From Agrypnia vestita (taxonomy: Eukaryota > Arthropoda > Insecta > Trichoptera > Phryganeidae), in the NCBI GenBank assembly GCA_016648135.1, contig JADDOH010001564.1, forward strand, positions 1 through 64,000: 64,000 bases of DNA, in the 5' to 3' direction. Numbering within the stretch: position 1 is the first letter of the stretch; each line of letters begins with the position of its first letter. The notes beneath the pieces were generated by a model, which had not been told where the DNA came from, made no database searches, and saw nothing but the letters and a program-made list of their open reading frames with translations. Made by a program: the position numbers and the translations under genes. Shown piece by piece: positions 24,013-35,849 of the stretch.

Positions 24013-24664
24013 TATTGTAATAAATTATTTGCACCGGCGTTAATTTGGCTACTCAGACTTGTAACTGTTTCATAACATGTATTTTGTGTACCTTAATTGT
24101 TAAAATATAAATATATAATTAAATTAAAATCAATACTTGCATGACATTCTCTACATGTTTACCGTGAAATATTAAATTTAATAAGAGCAAAATTAATCAA
24201 CACTTGCATTTTACCATGCAATTTGAATGTGTGAATTTCTAGAGATCATGTGTGAATCTAGAGAATGTGTGAATTTCTAGAGATCAATGTATTAATGTAA
24301 GATGTACATAATTAACTATGAATACAAGTTACAGCCCCACCATTTCACCTAAAACGGAGTTAAATTTTTAAATTCTCTTCCCAAAAATCTAGATATGGAT
24401 ACGATTTACACAAAACAAAAATATAAATTGATAAACTTATTAAAGAAAATTATGGCAAACAGGTATTGAAATTAAATAAGTACACGTATACTAATATATA
24501 GTTATTGATATAATAATAATAATATAGTTATTGAATATTTAATACAACTTACGTAATATCTATCGTCTTTGTAGATTGTAGTAATATCTCTTTAATATGC
24601 GTAAAAACTTCTATCATGAATAGGATGTGCAATTGAACTCACATAAACGAATGATATTGTACGT
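24013..24664. repeat. AT-rich stretch with a short tandem repeat
   Basis: At about 24230-24290 the words gtgtgaatttctagagatca and gtgtgaatctagagaat repeat in tandem (two and a half units of about 26-38 bp). The rest is AT-rich without a gene. Confidence 0.5.
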
Positions 24665-24960
24665 AAATTCGTGTCCAGTGACTTTGTGAATTTATTAAAA
24701 TAATAAATAAATCTATAATTAATTTTTAGTGTTTTCATTTGCCTCCCACGACGACACAACCCATGGTTCTATTAAGAATACTTTTTATACAGTCAATAGG
24801 TCTCAACGGCATTATTCGATGCTACATTGAATAGAGTTGTAGACAGGCTGTCTAAGCCCAGCCTGAACATGGAATTGTTAACTTCCATGTTCAGTTTAAT
24901 TTAGTTTTAGAGACTTCTCAACATGATTGACAATATTATGTGTTACATTAAATTCGCAAA
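24665..24960. repeat. Composite repeat shared with 36300-36600
   Basis: Begins gtaaattcgtgtccagtgac and shares with 36.3 kb the phrases atttattaaaataataaataa, gaataatttttatacagtc-like text, aacggcattattcgat, tagagttgtagacaggc and attatgtgttaca. The second half is a decayed minus-strand reverse-transcriptase piece, better preserved in the other copy. This copy retains a block (tttgcctcccacgacgacac) lacking in the other. Confidence 0.65.
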
Positions 24961-25236
24961 AAAATAGTGTCTGACCGAACTTTCGGTTTCGGTTTCGGAA
25001 TTGTTTCGGCAAAAAAACGGGTTTCGGCTTAGTTTTTGGTTTCGGATGCCATCCAGCCAAAACTACGGCCGAAACCGAAACTGAATTCTGGAGGTTTCAT
25101 GCTGCGATTTGACATGTTCGGTGCAGCTGCGAGCGACGGTGTCATTTTACCGAGTCCTCGCTCGTAGTCGTGTCAGGACTTGTTTGGTGTACCTAAATAA
25201 AATTGGTAAAAAAAAAGTAATTTTGTTTTTAACTAA

Positions 25237-25870
25237 CTAACCATTAAGCTGTTTCCCCGCAGGGGTAGGCAGAGAGGATAGAACGCCATATTCTTCTTTC
25301 GTGACGCACCACTTTTGCTTCTCCTACATTCATACATCTTCTCATACATGTTCTATGGTTGTTGAGGCTTTTAACATGGCCGTCCTCCAATATTGTAGTA
25401 CCTGATCGTACCAGGTCTTTCGCGGATGCCCTCTATTCCTTTCGCCTTCAACACTCACCCCTTATTTTTTCCTAACCATCCTTTCCTCACTCATACGTTC
25501 TACATGACCAAACCATCTCAGCACTCCTTTCTTTATTCTATCTACCACACTACAGCCAGCATTACATCCACTTCTAATTTGTTCGTTCCTCACTCTACCG
25601 ACCAAAAATTTTCCACACAAGCATCTTAGTGACCGCATTTCCACCGCATTCAGTCTACTTTCATTCCTTTTTTGTCAATTCTAGGATTCACTTTCATACA
25701 TCAGAGTTGGCCCTAGAACGCCATTATGTACCGCTAGTCTTGCTTCTTTTGACAGGTTATTATTGGCCATACTGGCATTCAGGGCACCATTTACTATGCT
25801 ATCCGAGTCACTCTCCTTACTTGCCAGTACCTACCTTTTATTTTATGTTATTCGTAAATAACATTAAAAA
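25237..25870 (-). pseudogene. LINE family T fragment inside the TTTCGG element
   Basis: The minus-strand translation includes LLAKEARLAVHNGVLGPTLM, ESRLNAVEMRSLRC, RNEQIRSGCNAGCSVVDR, IKKGVLRWFGHVERMSEERM, HPRKTWYDQVLQYW and a final SAYPCGETA. These are the C-terminal landmarks of a non-LTR retrotransposon, better preserved than at 9.9 kb but still frameshifted. The 3' end is at about 25237 with the tail GGTTAGTTAGTTAAAAACAA. The upstream reverse-transcriptase domain is missing. Confidence 0.8.
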
Positions 25871-25919
25871 GAAATAATGGGTAATACCTAATTTTTTTTT
25901 TAATATAACTTATGAAGGG

Positions 25920-25973
25920 GTTGATTTGAAATAAATATACCTAGTATAATAGGTATATTTATTTCAAATCAAC
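25920..25973. repeat. 22-bp perfect inverted repeat
   Basis: Arms 25920-25941 and 25952-25973 (gttgatttgaaataaatata and its complement) with a 10-bp spacer. It could fold as a stable hairpin. No poly-T or coding context suggests a function. Confidence 0.8.
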
Positions 25974-26225
25974 TCCTTGTTTCTAAAAGCATAAATCATT
26001 CATTTGAAATAAGGACTGATGATTATGTTATGTTTATTGTTAGTTCAAATGTCAGAGACTAAATGATTAATAAATTATTTAAAAATAAAGACTGATTGAT
26101 TAAGATTGACTATTTTTCCCACGAAAACATATAGAACTTATACTTATATAGAAGTTTCGGTACCGGTTTCAGTTTCGGCCAAATCTGAGATTTCGGCCGT
26201 AAAAACCAGTTTCGGTCGGACACTA

Positions 26226-27134
26226 ATTATATGTCTAATATACTCATGGTTTATGATAATAGTTCATTTGAAGCATGGATTTTTACGAAAAAAATGTTGT
26301 TTGATTGGTCGAAAGCGCAAAAATATACACTTACTAACTTTTTACCCATAAACGAGCAATTACTCTAAACCAAGATAATACAACCAGCCCCAAGTAATCC
26401 AATGATTGAGGATTTCAGCCTCGTTTTAGGCGACTATCGACTTATCTCTATTTTCAAAGCTAAAATGTTGAGCATAGTTTGAAAACAGTAAAAATATTTA
26501 TGTGACATGTATTTATATATTTATTGAAGTAGTAAAACATTATAAATATTAATCCGTTGCAATTATTGTATAAATGATTTCCTTTAGAATTAGAGAGCTT
26601 GATCGAAATAATATATCGTGTGATGATAATCTGCAATTGCTGTATTCACTCAATACGAAGTTTGAATAAAATTTAAAATAAATTTTAAATATGAAAATGA
26701 ACGAATTTTAAAGAGACAAAATAAAATAATTGCTCTTCAAGCCTACATCACTTTATATATTAGAGCAACGGATATGCCTCAAAATCAACAAAGCTTTCTG
26801 ACAACTATTTAAGTTGGTTGGATTAATTTTCAAGCGCCTTGGAGGTGTTTGCGGAAGGAAGTGTGTACTCATTACCATCGTTAACACACATAAAATTTAT
26901 ATTTCACACTGAGAACTTCTTCGTCTTGGCATCCTCTTCGTAATCATATTAATTGGTTTCATTTGAGTTTGACAGCTAACGACCAACTATAACATATCTG
27001 GCTCTAATAAATTAAGTAAACCTAGGTATATGTGTTACTGCATTCACCATAGAATTGCAGCGCGAATCCATTTTTCAAATTAGTATCATTAGTAATATTA
27101 TTGATTGATAAGGTAGTTAATTTGTGATGCAAGA
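26226..27134. other. AT-rich stretch, nothing recognised
   Basis: No gene and no repeat shared with other parts of the window. Confidence 0.45.
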
Positions 27135-27415
27135 TGATTATTTTAATTAAGACAAATTAAAGATGTCCTACAGAGTCGAATCTTATAACATATGGGAAAA
27201 CGGGTATGGAAGTCTTTATCAGGCGTCCCCATGGCTTACGACCTGTCTTGGCTAGCTTAAATAATCACTTTACACAACGCAAAGTTCACCGATTCCACCC
27301 ATGAACATTATTTTGAGTAAAATGATCACTTAAGCCAAGACAAACTGACAAGGCATAATCATTAATTAAGATAAATTGTAGACTTCTATAATTTATTTTA
27401 AATAATGATTATCTT
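27135..27415 (+). repeat. R1 repeat, copy D (partly inverted)
   Basis: Bases 27140-27308 are plus-strand R1 (taagacaaattaaagatgtc through tcaccgattccacccatgaa). Bases about 27315-27400 are R1 on the minus strand (aaaatgatcacttaagccaa, then gtagacttctataattta). The copy therefore folds back on itself, like copy A. Confidence 0.7.
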
Positions 27416-27443
27416 TCTATATACGAAATCTAGTCATTGTGTA

Positions 27444-29251
27444 GGGGAGGGTGGGGCGTGTTGTGACAAATTTATGAAAAAAGGTGTTGTGGAATCTTTA
27501 ATAATATCAAAAACATTACATTTCAGTTGAATCAAACAATTCTTCACCTATAAAAAATTAGCATTATTGACTATGTCACCAAAAGGACAACGCAACAAAA
27601 TACGGTTTTTCAAAATATGGGTATTGTCACAACCTGCCCCACCCGAGGGGTCAGTTGTGACAAGGGTGGGGCAGGCTGTGACGAACTAATCGTCAAATAT
27701 TGTTGTAATTTACGTAACAAAAAAATGTTACGAACAATTAATTGTACAAGTAGTAACATGTTTTATAATTAACTGTCAACAAATAAACAAAATTTGTACT
27801 CTTATTAACTGTGGTAAGAAAATTCTGTAATCTATTAAAATTATTTTTTGCCAGTCAAACAAAAGACATAAATACAATCTTGAGTAAATTTGTCCATTCC
27901 AGAACATAGCTCATTACACCATCTCTGGCATTTTATGCACCTCACCCACCTTTTACCCGAAATATCATTAGAACAAGGGTTTTTACAAGCAATGCATTGC
28001 TCATCTTCTTCATTCTTCATCGCTGTCGTCAGTTTCCATGATAGGTGGCTCCTCTTCAGTCTCGCTGGATGAAGACGATACTAGAATTCGTTCATTCACT
28101 CCAAAAGTCTCTTTCTTGGGCAGTTTTTTCTTTATTTCCGCTTTTGATTTATTGGGTGCTTATTTTTTTTAGTTCCTTTTGTGATTTGACTTTCGCATCT
28201 TTTCGCCTTTATTTTCCTTTCTTAGATTATCGTCCGATTCTTACTTATTTTTTATTGGCGTGTCAGTTAAAATTACGCTTTAAATTTTCTTTCTACTACG
28301 TAGGTTCTTTCTTGGATTAGCTTTAGGTAATAGCCGGATTTATTCTGGTGTTCAATGGTGTTGTCCAATTTTCGTGAATTTTGATCATATTTTGACATGC
28401 ATACTCATATGCAAGCTTTTTCGCATCAGCTGTGGTCAAACCATAATAAACTTTACTACATTTTGCAATGTCATCTCCGAGTTATTTTTCTTGGCACGGG
28501 TAAAAATTTGTCCCGGGTTGCAATAGCCCACCTTAGAATTTACAAACGGAAGGGCTTTTTTCCAATCTATGAATCGTTTTAGTGTCATATATGACAATTA
28601 TAATTGACACCAAAAGACACCGCGGCTTTTCGAAGAGACACGTTTGTTGCCTCTATCTCAGCGGCAGTGAGTTTATAAACACTTTCGAGAATTTCACACT
28701 TCTTCGTTTTTTTAATGTAATTTCGCACCATTTTGAATCCTTGAAGAAAACGAATAAAAAAAATTAAGTAAAAATAATAATTCACATCTAATAATTGTTT
28801 TATTAAAAATAAAATTTTAATTATTTCGAAGGGGCTTGTTGTGACAGTCACAACTAGCCCCCACATTTTTGTAACAACTCGCCCCATACGATCATTTTAT
28901 ATTAAAATGTCTACGAAAGTGAATTTATTTACCGCGAGGTTTTCTTTTATTGCTGATAATACAGCCAAAAGACACAACATTTGGTAAATAAAATGTAAAA
29001 TAACTCACCTAGTATTGGTTAAACAACAGAACACTTGGAATCAGTGCAGAAAAAGTTAGTTTAGTACCTCAAAATCAAACTTTATCATTTAACTTTAATG
29101 AAATCAACCGCACGGCTCCAATATTTTGATAGCAACTGACGCTACGGAGTTCACATGAAATGAATCTATGCGGGTAACGCTAAGTCAAATGGCACGAATT
29201 TTAAACGCCTTGTCACAACCTGCCCCTGTCACAACACGCCCCACCCTCCCC
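27444..29251 (-). mobile_element. pogo/Tigger-like DNA transposon, internally deleted
   Basis: Perfect 25-bp inverted termini (27444-27468 and 29227-29251) start GGGGAGGGTGGGGCGTG and are flanked by TA on both sides (27442-27443; 29252-29253), the target duplication of the Tc1/mariner superfamily. Extra copies of the GGGGC..GTTGTGAC words occur inside the ends (27630-27685 and 28838-28885), as expected for transposase binding sites. The element is 1808 bp and encodes on the minus strand a broken transposase (27841-28731). The exact, undecayed termini and target duplication suggest fairly recent movement, supplied by a transposase elsewhere. Confidence 0.9.
27841..28731 (-). pseudogene. Tigger/jerky-like transposase lacking the DDE core
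   Basis: The start at 28731 gives MVRNYIKKTKK, then KLTAAEIEATNVSLRKAAVS and FGVNY: the N-terminal psq-type helix-turn-helix of pogo-like transposases. After a stop near 28588, other frames continue with YGLTTADAKKLAYEYACQN, the start of the second DNA-binding helix bundle (CENP-B type). The DDE catalytic domain is absent; the text passes straight to a Lys-rich linker, an acidic segment (SSSETEEEPPIMETDDSDEE) and a C-terminal zinc-finger motif (CIACKNPC, WVRCIKCQRW, LC and C..D..C) like the PHD-type finger at the end of insect Tigger-like proteins, ending at 27841. Normal proteins of this type are 400-500 residues or more; here about 300 codons remain in several frames. Confidence 0.85.
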
Positions 29252-29253
29252 TA

Positions 29254-30902
29254 CTAATAAAAAATTATGATTATTTAAACTAAATTAAAGCTTGTAATAC
29301 ACACACATTGAGTTATTTTTATTTTTAATTTATTTTATCGGTTCTATATTACCGAGAGTAGCAGTTTTTCCCTCTCATTATAAGATTTAAGGGTAATGAG
29401 AGGAGCTGTTCTTCTCGAAACTACAGAAGTGGCAAAATAAAACTCAACGTGGATATCAGATACCATAGATACAGAATTATCAGGATACCATAATTTTCCA
29501 TATAATTTTAAGAAAATTCTTTTTTTTAATACGTATACGGAGTGAGCACCACATAAATATCCTAACTATTAACAAACAAAGCTAACATTTTTCCTGTGAA
29601 AATATAACTTTTTGCTAATCTTCTGGAATGAGGCTCGAATCTCTGACCACTATATAACTATATAACGGGCGATATCGGTATTATAGTTGAAAGTTTAAAA
29701 AAAAAAATTTTTTTTTTTAAAAGTTTTTATTTAATGTGTTTATGATTTAATAATACAATTACTAAATCATAAACACATTAAATAAAAACTTTCAATGGCT
29801 TTTAAAAACTTTTAATATGAATGGAGAAGTTTCATAGCGCTGATAATATAATATGTTGTAACATTTAACTAAAATATAGATCAAAACTAATAAATTGGTG
29901 AAAAAATTGTTAAAATAACAAGGAAAAAGAGTATTAAAGATAGTGTATTTTAGCGCGGAATGATTGACCTCCTACTGGCGTGTGACATTACGAGCCGCGA
30001 TATATATCGGGTACGAGAGATGACGTCACGCGACTCCACCGGGCGGAATAAAATTATTTATGCAAAACGCAAACTTAAAATTCTATATTTTGTCAGTTTT
30101 TGAGATATTTAATTTCACTTTCAGACTTTTGTTCAATTTCACTCATATTTTCATTTTCGTTTATTGAAAAATATAGTAAACTTCTCCATTATGTTAAAAA
30201 TTCTTGTATGAATTTAAAAAAAAGGTTTTAATAAACATCCTCGAATTTTTAAATACCAAATTTAACAATTTAATGCTGAAATAAAGATACGCTGTTTTAA
30301 TTCAAAATATATTTTTCATTTTATAGACAGAATCATAAAGTTTTCTGAATTCAAAGTGACGCAGATTTTCTTTTGTACGGAATAATCGATGAGCCGTGAT
30401 TGACGGGCGTTGGCGTCGCGGTGCCTTCCTTGAATTCTCTAAACTTTTCGGGATAATCACGCTGTTTGTTTTATTGCCGGGGTAAACAAATATTCAATTA
30501 CTTTTTTGTCTGCTGTGTCTGTTCAAAAACATCTAGAAGTTTTATACAAAAGATATTATATAAAATGTTTTAAATATGTGTATAGTAAATGTACCTGTTA
30601 GAGCAGTATCAAATCGTATAAGAGTTTTTGAGTGTTACCTACAATATACCTAACCAAAATATATTTTTTTTAAATTTGAATGTCAATCTTTCCTTCACTT
30701 TAACTATTATAACAAGAATCAACCTAAAGTTTTTGCTTTTCAAAAATCAGCTTGAGTTTCAAACCTATATCCAAATTCTTTAAAACATAATATGAATCAC
30801 TGTTTAATAAAAATTTTAAATATTTCACATTCTTAAATAATCAAATCCTTTTTTTCACTGCATACATCACAATTATTATTCTTCTTCTACTTCGTATCAT
30901 AT
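29254..30902. other. AT-rich stretch with hairpins
   Basis: A 10-bp stem hairpin lies at 29371-29403 (cctctcatta and taatgagagg). A 30-bp perfect inverted repeat lies at 29720-29749 and 29763-29792. Bases 29950-30060 and 30380-30450 are GC-richer. No gene is supported. Confidence 0.45.
29720..29792. repeat. 30-bp perfect inverted repeat
   Basis: Arms 29720-29749 and 29763-29792 (the left begins aaagtttttatttaatgtgt) with a 13-bp spacer, next to an A10/T12 self-complementary run at 29700. It would form a strong AT-rich hairpin. Confidence 0.85.
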
Positions 30903-31180
30903 TAGGTTGGGGCCCTTGCACGGCATAAAAGGTTCCAACTTTAGTCTTGGACTTCGCTCTCCGCGTCAGCCCAATTTAGTTGCAACCTCGCTTCGCAGCA
31001 GTCCTCCCGCTCCACCAGCTCCTCCAAGGACGGCCCCTCGGTCTTCTGCCTTCTGGCCTTTCCTGGAATATTCATTCACTTTGGCAGTCTATCTACCGGC
31101 ATCCGCAAGATACGTCCCAGCCACCGTAACTGTGATTTCTCGATAAACGTCAATAAGGGATCTACTTCGATACATCCTCT
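30903..31180 (-). pseudogene. LINE family B, 3' part of interrupted copy
   Basis: The minus-strand translation reads LTFIEKSQLRWLGRILRMPV and DRLPK, then after a shift PEGRRPRGRPWRSWWSGR, the tail landmarks of a LINE C-terminus (a basic 'QLRW-GH-RMP' block and a 'GRPR-RW' block). The 5' part of the same copy lies at 32578-32780; between them sits a younger LINE (31182-32577). Confidence 0.75.
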
Positions 31181-31181
31181 T

Positions 31182-32577
31182 TTTTTTATTATTTAATATT
31201 AAAACTACATTTAAATCATAATACATTTGTCTATTACAATCTACTTAGATACATTTTATTTTATTGCTTTGCCTCTCCAAAAATGAGACTTGCTCATGTG
31301 CTTGGTGAGGGGCTTACACTTTATTAGTTTATTTTGGATTTGGCTTATTTGTTCCTTAGCTATATGTCTTGTTATGCATTGTCAAATTGTATCGATCTAA
31401 AGTGTTGGTTTATTTTTTTCTTAAATTGTTGTAAGTCATCGATTTTCTTAATATCTGTAGGTAGGTTATTGAAGTTTTTTATGCCCAAGTATATGTAGTT
31501 TTGTTGACACAGTTTGGTATTATATTTTGGGATTTTAAAATTATTTTTGAATCTTAATGATGTGTTTTTTTCAAATTTAGCAGTTATGTTTTCTTTAATT
31601 AGTTGTATAATTGACGTTTTTTTGTAAACATTCTCTAATTTTGGAACTTGGAATTTAGAGAAAAGTAATTGTGTAGAGAAGGTTTTTCTTTTTTTTAATA
31701 TTACTTTTATAATTGATCTTTGGATTACTTTCACTGTGTTTATGATGTTATTATACGCCCCTCCCCATCCAATGATTCCATATTGGAGTAGTGCATGGAC
31801 AGAAGCGTAATAAACCATTTTTAAATTATCTATGGTTAGTGTGTTACGCAATCTTATGAACATATATATGCATTTCCTTATTCTTTTGACCAACTCGCTA
31901 ATGTGGCTGTGCCATTTTAGGTGTTGGTCTATTATTACACCAAGGTATTTTAGTTCTCTTTTAGATTCTAGGGTTGAGCATTTGTCATTGTAGTTAGTTT
32001 TTTTGCAGTTGGTGTCATGTACAATAATTTGTAGATTTGAAGGGGTTGTCGGTTTTTTTTTATTGAAAAGGGAATAAAGTAAGTTTTGTTGGAATTTAAG
32101 GAGAGTAAGTTGTTGTCAAACCATAATTTTAGCGTATTTATGTCATTGTTCGCTTGTGTATTAACTGTGTCCCAGTCGCTTCCTTTCGTGATGATCGCAG
32201 TATCGTCAGCGTATGATATTATTTTTCCGTTCAGTTTTAGGTTGAAGATGTCGTTAACGTAAATTATAAATAGCAATGGGCCTAGAACTGTCCCCTGGGG
32301 TATACCGAAGTCGCTGGTTAGGGGTTGACTTAGAGTTTCATTAATTTTTACACATTGTTGTCTTTCATGTAGATAACTTTGAAACCAGCTTAGAGCTGTA
32401 CCTTTTATACCAACAGATTTTAATTTTAATATTAGTTTATTATGTGAGACACTGTCAAAAGCCTTTCTTAGGTCCACGAAAATACCAATACATTTAAAAG
32501 ATTTGTCTAGTGATTCTTGGACAGTATTTGTTAATTGAGCTATTGCCTCTTGCGTATTTTTATTTTCCAAGAAACTC
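31182..32577 (-). pseudogene. LINE family A (CR1/Jockey-like), 5'-truncated, nested
   Basis: On the minus strand two frames encode the reverse-transcriptase core and C-terminus. The first (32570-31968, 200 codons) has motif A IFVDLRKAFDSVSH, GIPQGTVLGPLLFIIYVND and the catalytic YADD in SYADDTAIIT. The second (31893-31372, 173 codons) has the thumb and C-terminus, with ALLQYGIIGWGG and YIYLGIKNFNNLPTDIKKID before the stop. One frameshift near 31970-32070 separates them. A 3' UTR with TCACCAAGCACATGAGCAAG follows and ends in a poly(A)-like tail near 31182. The 5' junction (AAGAG after AAAT) and the 3' junction (AAGAG after the A-run) suggest an AAGAG target duplication. It is the best preserved LINE in the window but lacks the endonuclease. 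Confidence 0.9.
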
Positions 32578-32790
32578 TTATTTGAGTATTTCTGATTCTA
32601 TCCCTTCTGGTAACTCCTACTATTCCTTGTAGAAATTCGGGTTCTTTCGGTCAAGATCCAGTGCTTCTGGCCGTAATTCTTCATAATGCAATGAATATAT
32701 TAATTTCCTTACAGTTCAACCTTAATCCAAATGCTTGAATTTCAGAAGCAATCTTTATCCATCTCTGGTTCAAAAGGAAGTAAAGTAAAG
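32578..32790 (-). pseudogene. LINE family B, 5' part of interrupted copy
   Basis: The minus strand reads EFLQGIVGVTRRDRIRNTQI immediately before the family A insertion. The sense continues at 31180 with the FIEKSQLRWLGR block, so the two parts are one LINE split by the insertion. Upstream it fades into decayed sequence (RWIKIASEIQAFGLRLN). Confidence 0.65.
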
Positions 32791-33894
32791 TCTGTTTTTA
32801 AAGTTTAATTAAGTCCATTTTAAAATTTAAAATGTTTCGTGTGTTATTTGAATTTTTAATTTTTAATTCCCATTTCCATTATTATTTTTTTTCATATTAT
32901 TCATGTAGTGTTGTAAGATGTAAAACAGTTTCCTGTAATTTAGTTTAAAAAACAGTGCATTAGGTAGGCCTTAGGTAGGTTTTGTTTTTCAGAAACTTTT
33001 ATTTAAATCTTATTGAATATAATTATTCTTGGTCACGTTAGTTCACAGATTTCAGCGATTTAGTAATGGTGATGGTAAGTCGGTGCATTGCAGAATGAGT
33101 CGTATGAAAGAATTATTTAGAAAAAAAAGGAAAATAATTATTTATCTCGGAGAATATTTTACGAAAATGTGGGTTTTTATTATTCACTTATATCAGAATA
33201 TTTATTCTAGACTTGCAATTTTTTTAGAACAATAACTTATGTAAAACCTTTTTTCGTATATAAAAGTAATAAACTGAACATTATGAAAAAATTAAGAAAA
33301 TATAAGCATTCATCGACGGGCCGCTGCCGTTGTTAGTGTCCTAGGCGGCGCAAAGTTTTAATGAATATGTTTTTTAATACGTATAAATTGTACTTCATTA
33401 TCTAGAATCCGTACATAGAAAATTAAGAAATATTCAATATTAATAAAGTAATAATATTTTTAATTTGCAAGAAATTTTTACGTTTGTTGTTGATTTTAAA
33501 ACGCTTTTTATTTATATAAAGATATGATTTCAATCAGTATATTATATTTATTCCCGTATTTTAAGGCTTTACTCACTAGATAAAATTTACTTTTTTAAAA
33601 ATAAAAACACCTTAATTATTATTTAAAAATAAAAATTTCAAAGTATGAGATTTATTTCGTATTTATTATATTTAACTAAAGCTTATTTCAAAGTAATGAC
33701 TACAACATACTTTATATGGATAATAGCATCCAATCGATGGTTACAAAACTTTAATGAAAATCATCTAGATCGTTTTTGAAATAAATACATGAATTCTGGA
33801 ATCGATCGTTGATTTCTGAATTAATGAACACATAAATTTTTAATAATATTTTTACATAAATATTCTAAAAACATTATTACTGGATTTTGTCCAC
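32791..33894. other. AT-rich stretch, nothing recognised
   Basis: Short frames without motif; no repeat shared with other parts of the window. A brief GC-rich block (cgacgggccgctgccgttgt) lies at 33315. Confidence 0.45.
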
Positions 33895-34260
33895 AGAAGG
33901 ATAATTATTAATTCTCAAAAATACAGAAGTCTCACAGCGAAGAAGCTGTAGAAACGTATAAGGAGGTCTTTGTAGTGTGGTCTAGGGCTTATGATCTGCA
34001 TGAGCTGGCTTATGTGATCACATTACACAATGAAACGTTCACCAATTTTACCATAAGAACATATATACACATTGCTAGAAACATATATGATCCTTTCCAT
34101 GCCATAGTATACATAGATTTCGCAGCTGGTAATGATACCGTTATATTTTCGATGTGGAATCATCACCACCTTCATACCTTGTCCTAGTAGGGTCGAGGAG
34201 AAGTGGAATATTTAGCACTATTATTTTTAATGTACGTGTGATATTATTTCGAAATATTTA
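33895..34260 (+). repeat. R1 repeat, copy E
   Basis: Plus-strand R1 from agaagtctcacagcgaagaa (33926) through gggcttatgatctgcatgag, gtgatcacattacacaatga, to cgcagctggtaatgataccg (34121) and a diverged 3' part. Confidence 0.75.
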
Positions 34261-35849
34261 ACAAATACACTAGAATGTGCCTGAAATTTGAAAAGCATTG
34301 AAAATAATAAATTGTTTGAGAAACTCACTCCGGAAAAATGAGTATAGATTAATAATAACCTTCAAATACAATGTTACTACCCTTATAACAGTAGGTTTTA
34401 TGTTTTCTGCAAGTGGTATAAAGTAACGAAACCATATGAAAAGCTTGCCACTTTACTGCTACATACTCCAAAGGTTAATTGCATTTCAAAGAACATTTGA
34501 CTCGAAGCCAAGGGTGGAAATTTCTTATCTCAACACAAATTGAGCCGAGCACTCCAGTACCTACTCACTACCCACCCCTTGTGAATGTGTCGGCAAGAAA
34601 ATCTACCCCCAGAAAAAGTTTAATGGGGAATATTGGAAAAGTCTCAAGTTCAAGGGAACGGGAAATGGGCCAACAACCCTAGAGAAGAGTGTTATAGAAG
34701 AGTATTTTGTAATATGAATACAAACCAAAGTTTTATATATTTGGGATAAAAAATGGATGTATATCTGTGAGTAAATATCATCTTCACGTGGCTACGATTC
34801 ATTCATATTTGCCTACTCGTCAAGTAGTTTTCACTGTCAATTGTCACTGTCGTCTATCCTTACAAAAAGTCTTGTTCACTGAATTTTCTCGCGTCTCAAT
34901 ATTCCTTTTCCGTATTCAGCAGTCCTTGGATCATGATACAGTATCATATATGGATGCTTTGGACCATTTGGAGAAGGTATTCTTTGAATTTGGATAAGTG
35001 ATCGTCAATGCAGCCAAAAAATTGTTAAAAAAAATTCCGATTTGATGTTCCATCTGATTTTCCACTGCCCATTTTCCTGAATAGGTCCAAAAAATTGATG
35101 AAATAACGTCTTTTTACAGTTATTAGCATACTTTATTTTACCATTGTAAAGGCCTTCTTTTCACTACTGTATAATAAAATTGGTCTCATAATACTTTTAT
35201 TAATGAAAATTATGAACTTCTACGTGCAACTTTTATTTTAGTTTTCAAATTGTTGTTTCAAACGTATATCATGTGATTGCTCAGTTCTTTAATCTTTTTC
35301 TTAACATTAGTTCCTTATTTTTACTGTAAAGTCTCCCAAGTGTAACGCTTTATCAAAGTTTTTCTTTGTTTTTCTTTATTTATCAAACTCTCAGATCAAC
35401 TGCTGTTAATTTATTTTCTAGTAGAGTAAAGTTTTTCAGTTACAGTGCCGATAAATCGGTGTTTATTGGTCACATGAATATTATGTACATGCTTAATACA
35501 TATATACATTACTATATAAACACAAGCATTAAGACACTATGTAAAAAGCCTCTCAGTCACTATCTACCTTGCTAGGTATATATAAATATCTGCTCTAAGG
35601 TAGGTAGCTTTTTTTTTAATTCAGCATACCAAATATCATTTAAAAGTGAGAAAAGTAACATTCATATATAATTATTTTATGTAATTAATAGCAAAAAAGA
35701 AGAGAGAAAAAAATTATTTCAATTTAAAAAGTGGTATCTAGAAAAAAAGATTCATTAAGGCATCCTCAATATCCCTTCTACTTCTGCCTATAATATCTAT
35801 ATAATATAAAGTCTATGTAAGTCATTCGAGTAAAGATTGTGTTGTTCTA
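34261..35849. other. AT-rich stretch with a possible LINE relic
   Basis: On the minus strand near 35060-35215 the translation INKSIMRPILLY and SEKKAFTMVK resembles the 'RP-LLYGSE-W-' block of LINE C-termini, but too little remains to be sure. A 67-codon plus frame at 34479-34682 has no motif. No gene is supported. Confidence 0.4.

Larger units (their letters stand above)
24965..26225. mobile_element. TTTCGG-rich DNA element with inverted ends, hosting a LINE
   Basis: Left end TAGTGTCTGACCGAAC (24965-24980) and right end GTTTCGGTCGGACACTA (26209-26225) are inverted complements apart from one substitution and one base. Inside both ends lie runs of TTTCGG/CCGAAA words (24980-25090; 26150-26215), themselves self-complementary. 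The middle is taken by a LINE family T fragment (25237-25870) and a hairpin (25920-25973). No transposase is recognisable. It is probably a non-autonomous hAT-like or similar element; the class is inferred only from the ends. Confidence 0.65.

Noticed and set aside
24228..24290. Short direct repeats considered as a CRISPR-like array
   Set aside because: Two to three imperfect units without regular spacers, in a eukaryotic transposon-rich region.
27630..27690. Inverted GGGGCAGG..GTTGTGAC words considered as a separate small element
   Set aside because: They lie just inside the ends of the pogo-like element and are better explained as its subterminal binding sites.
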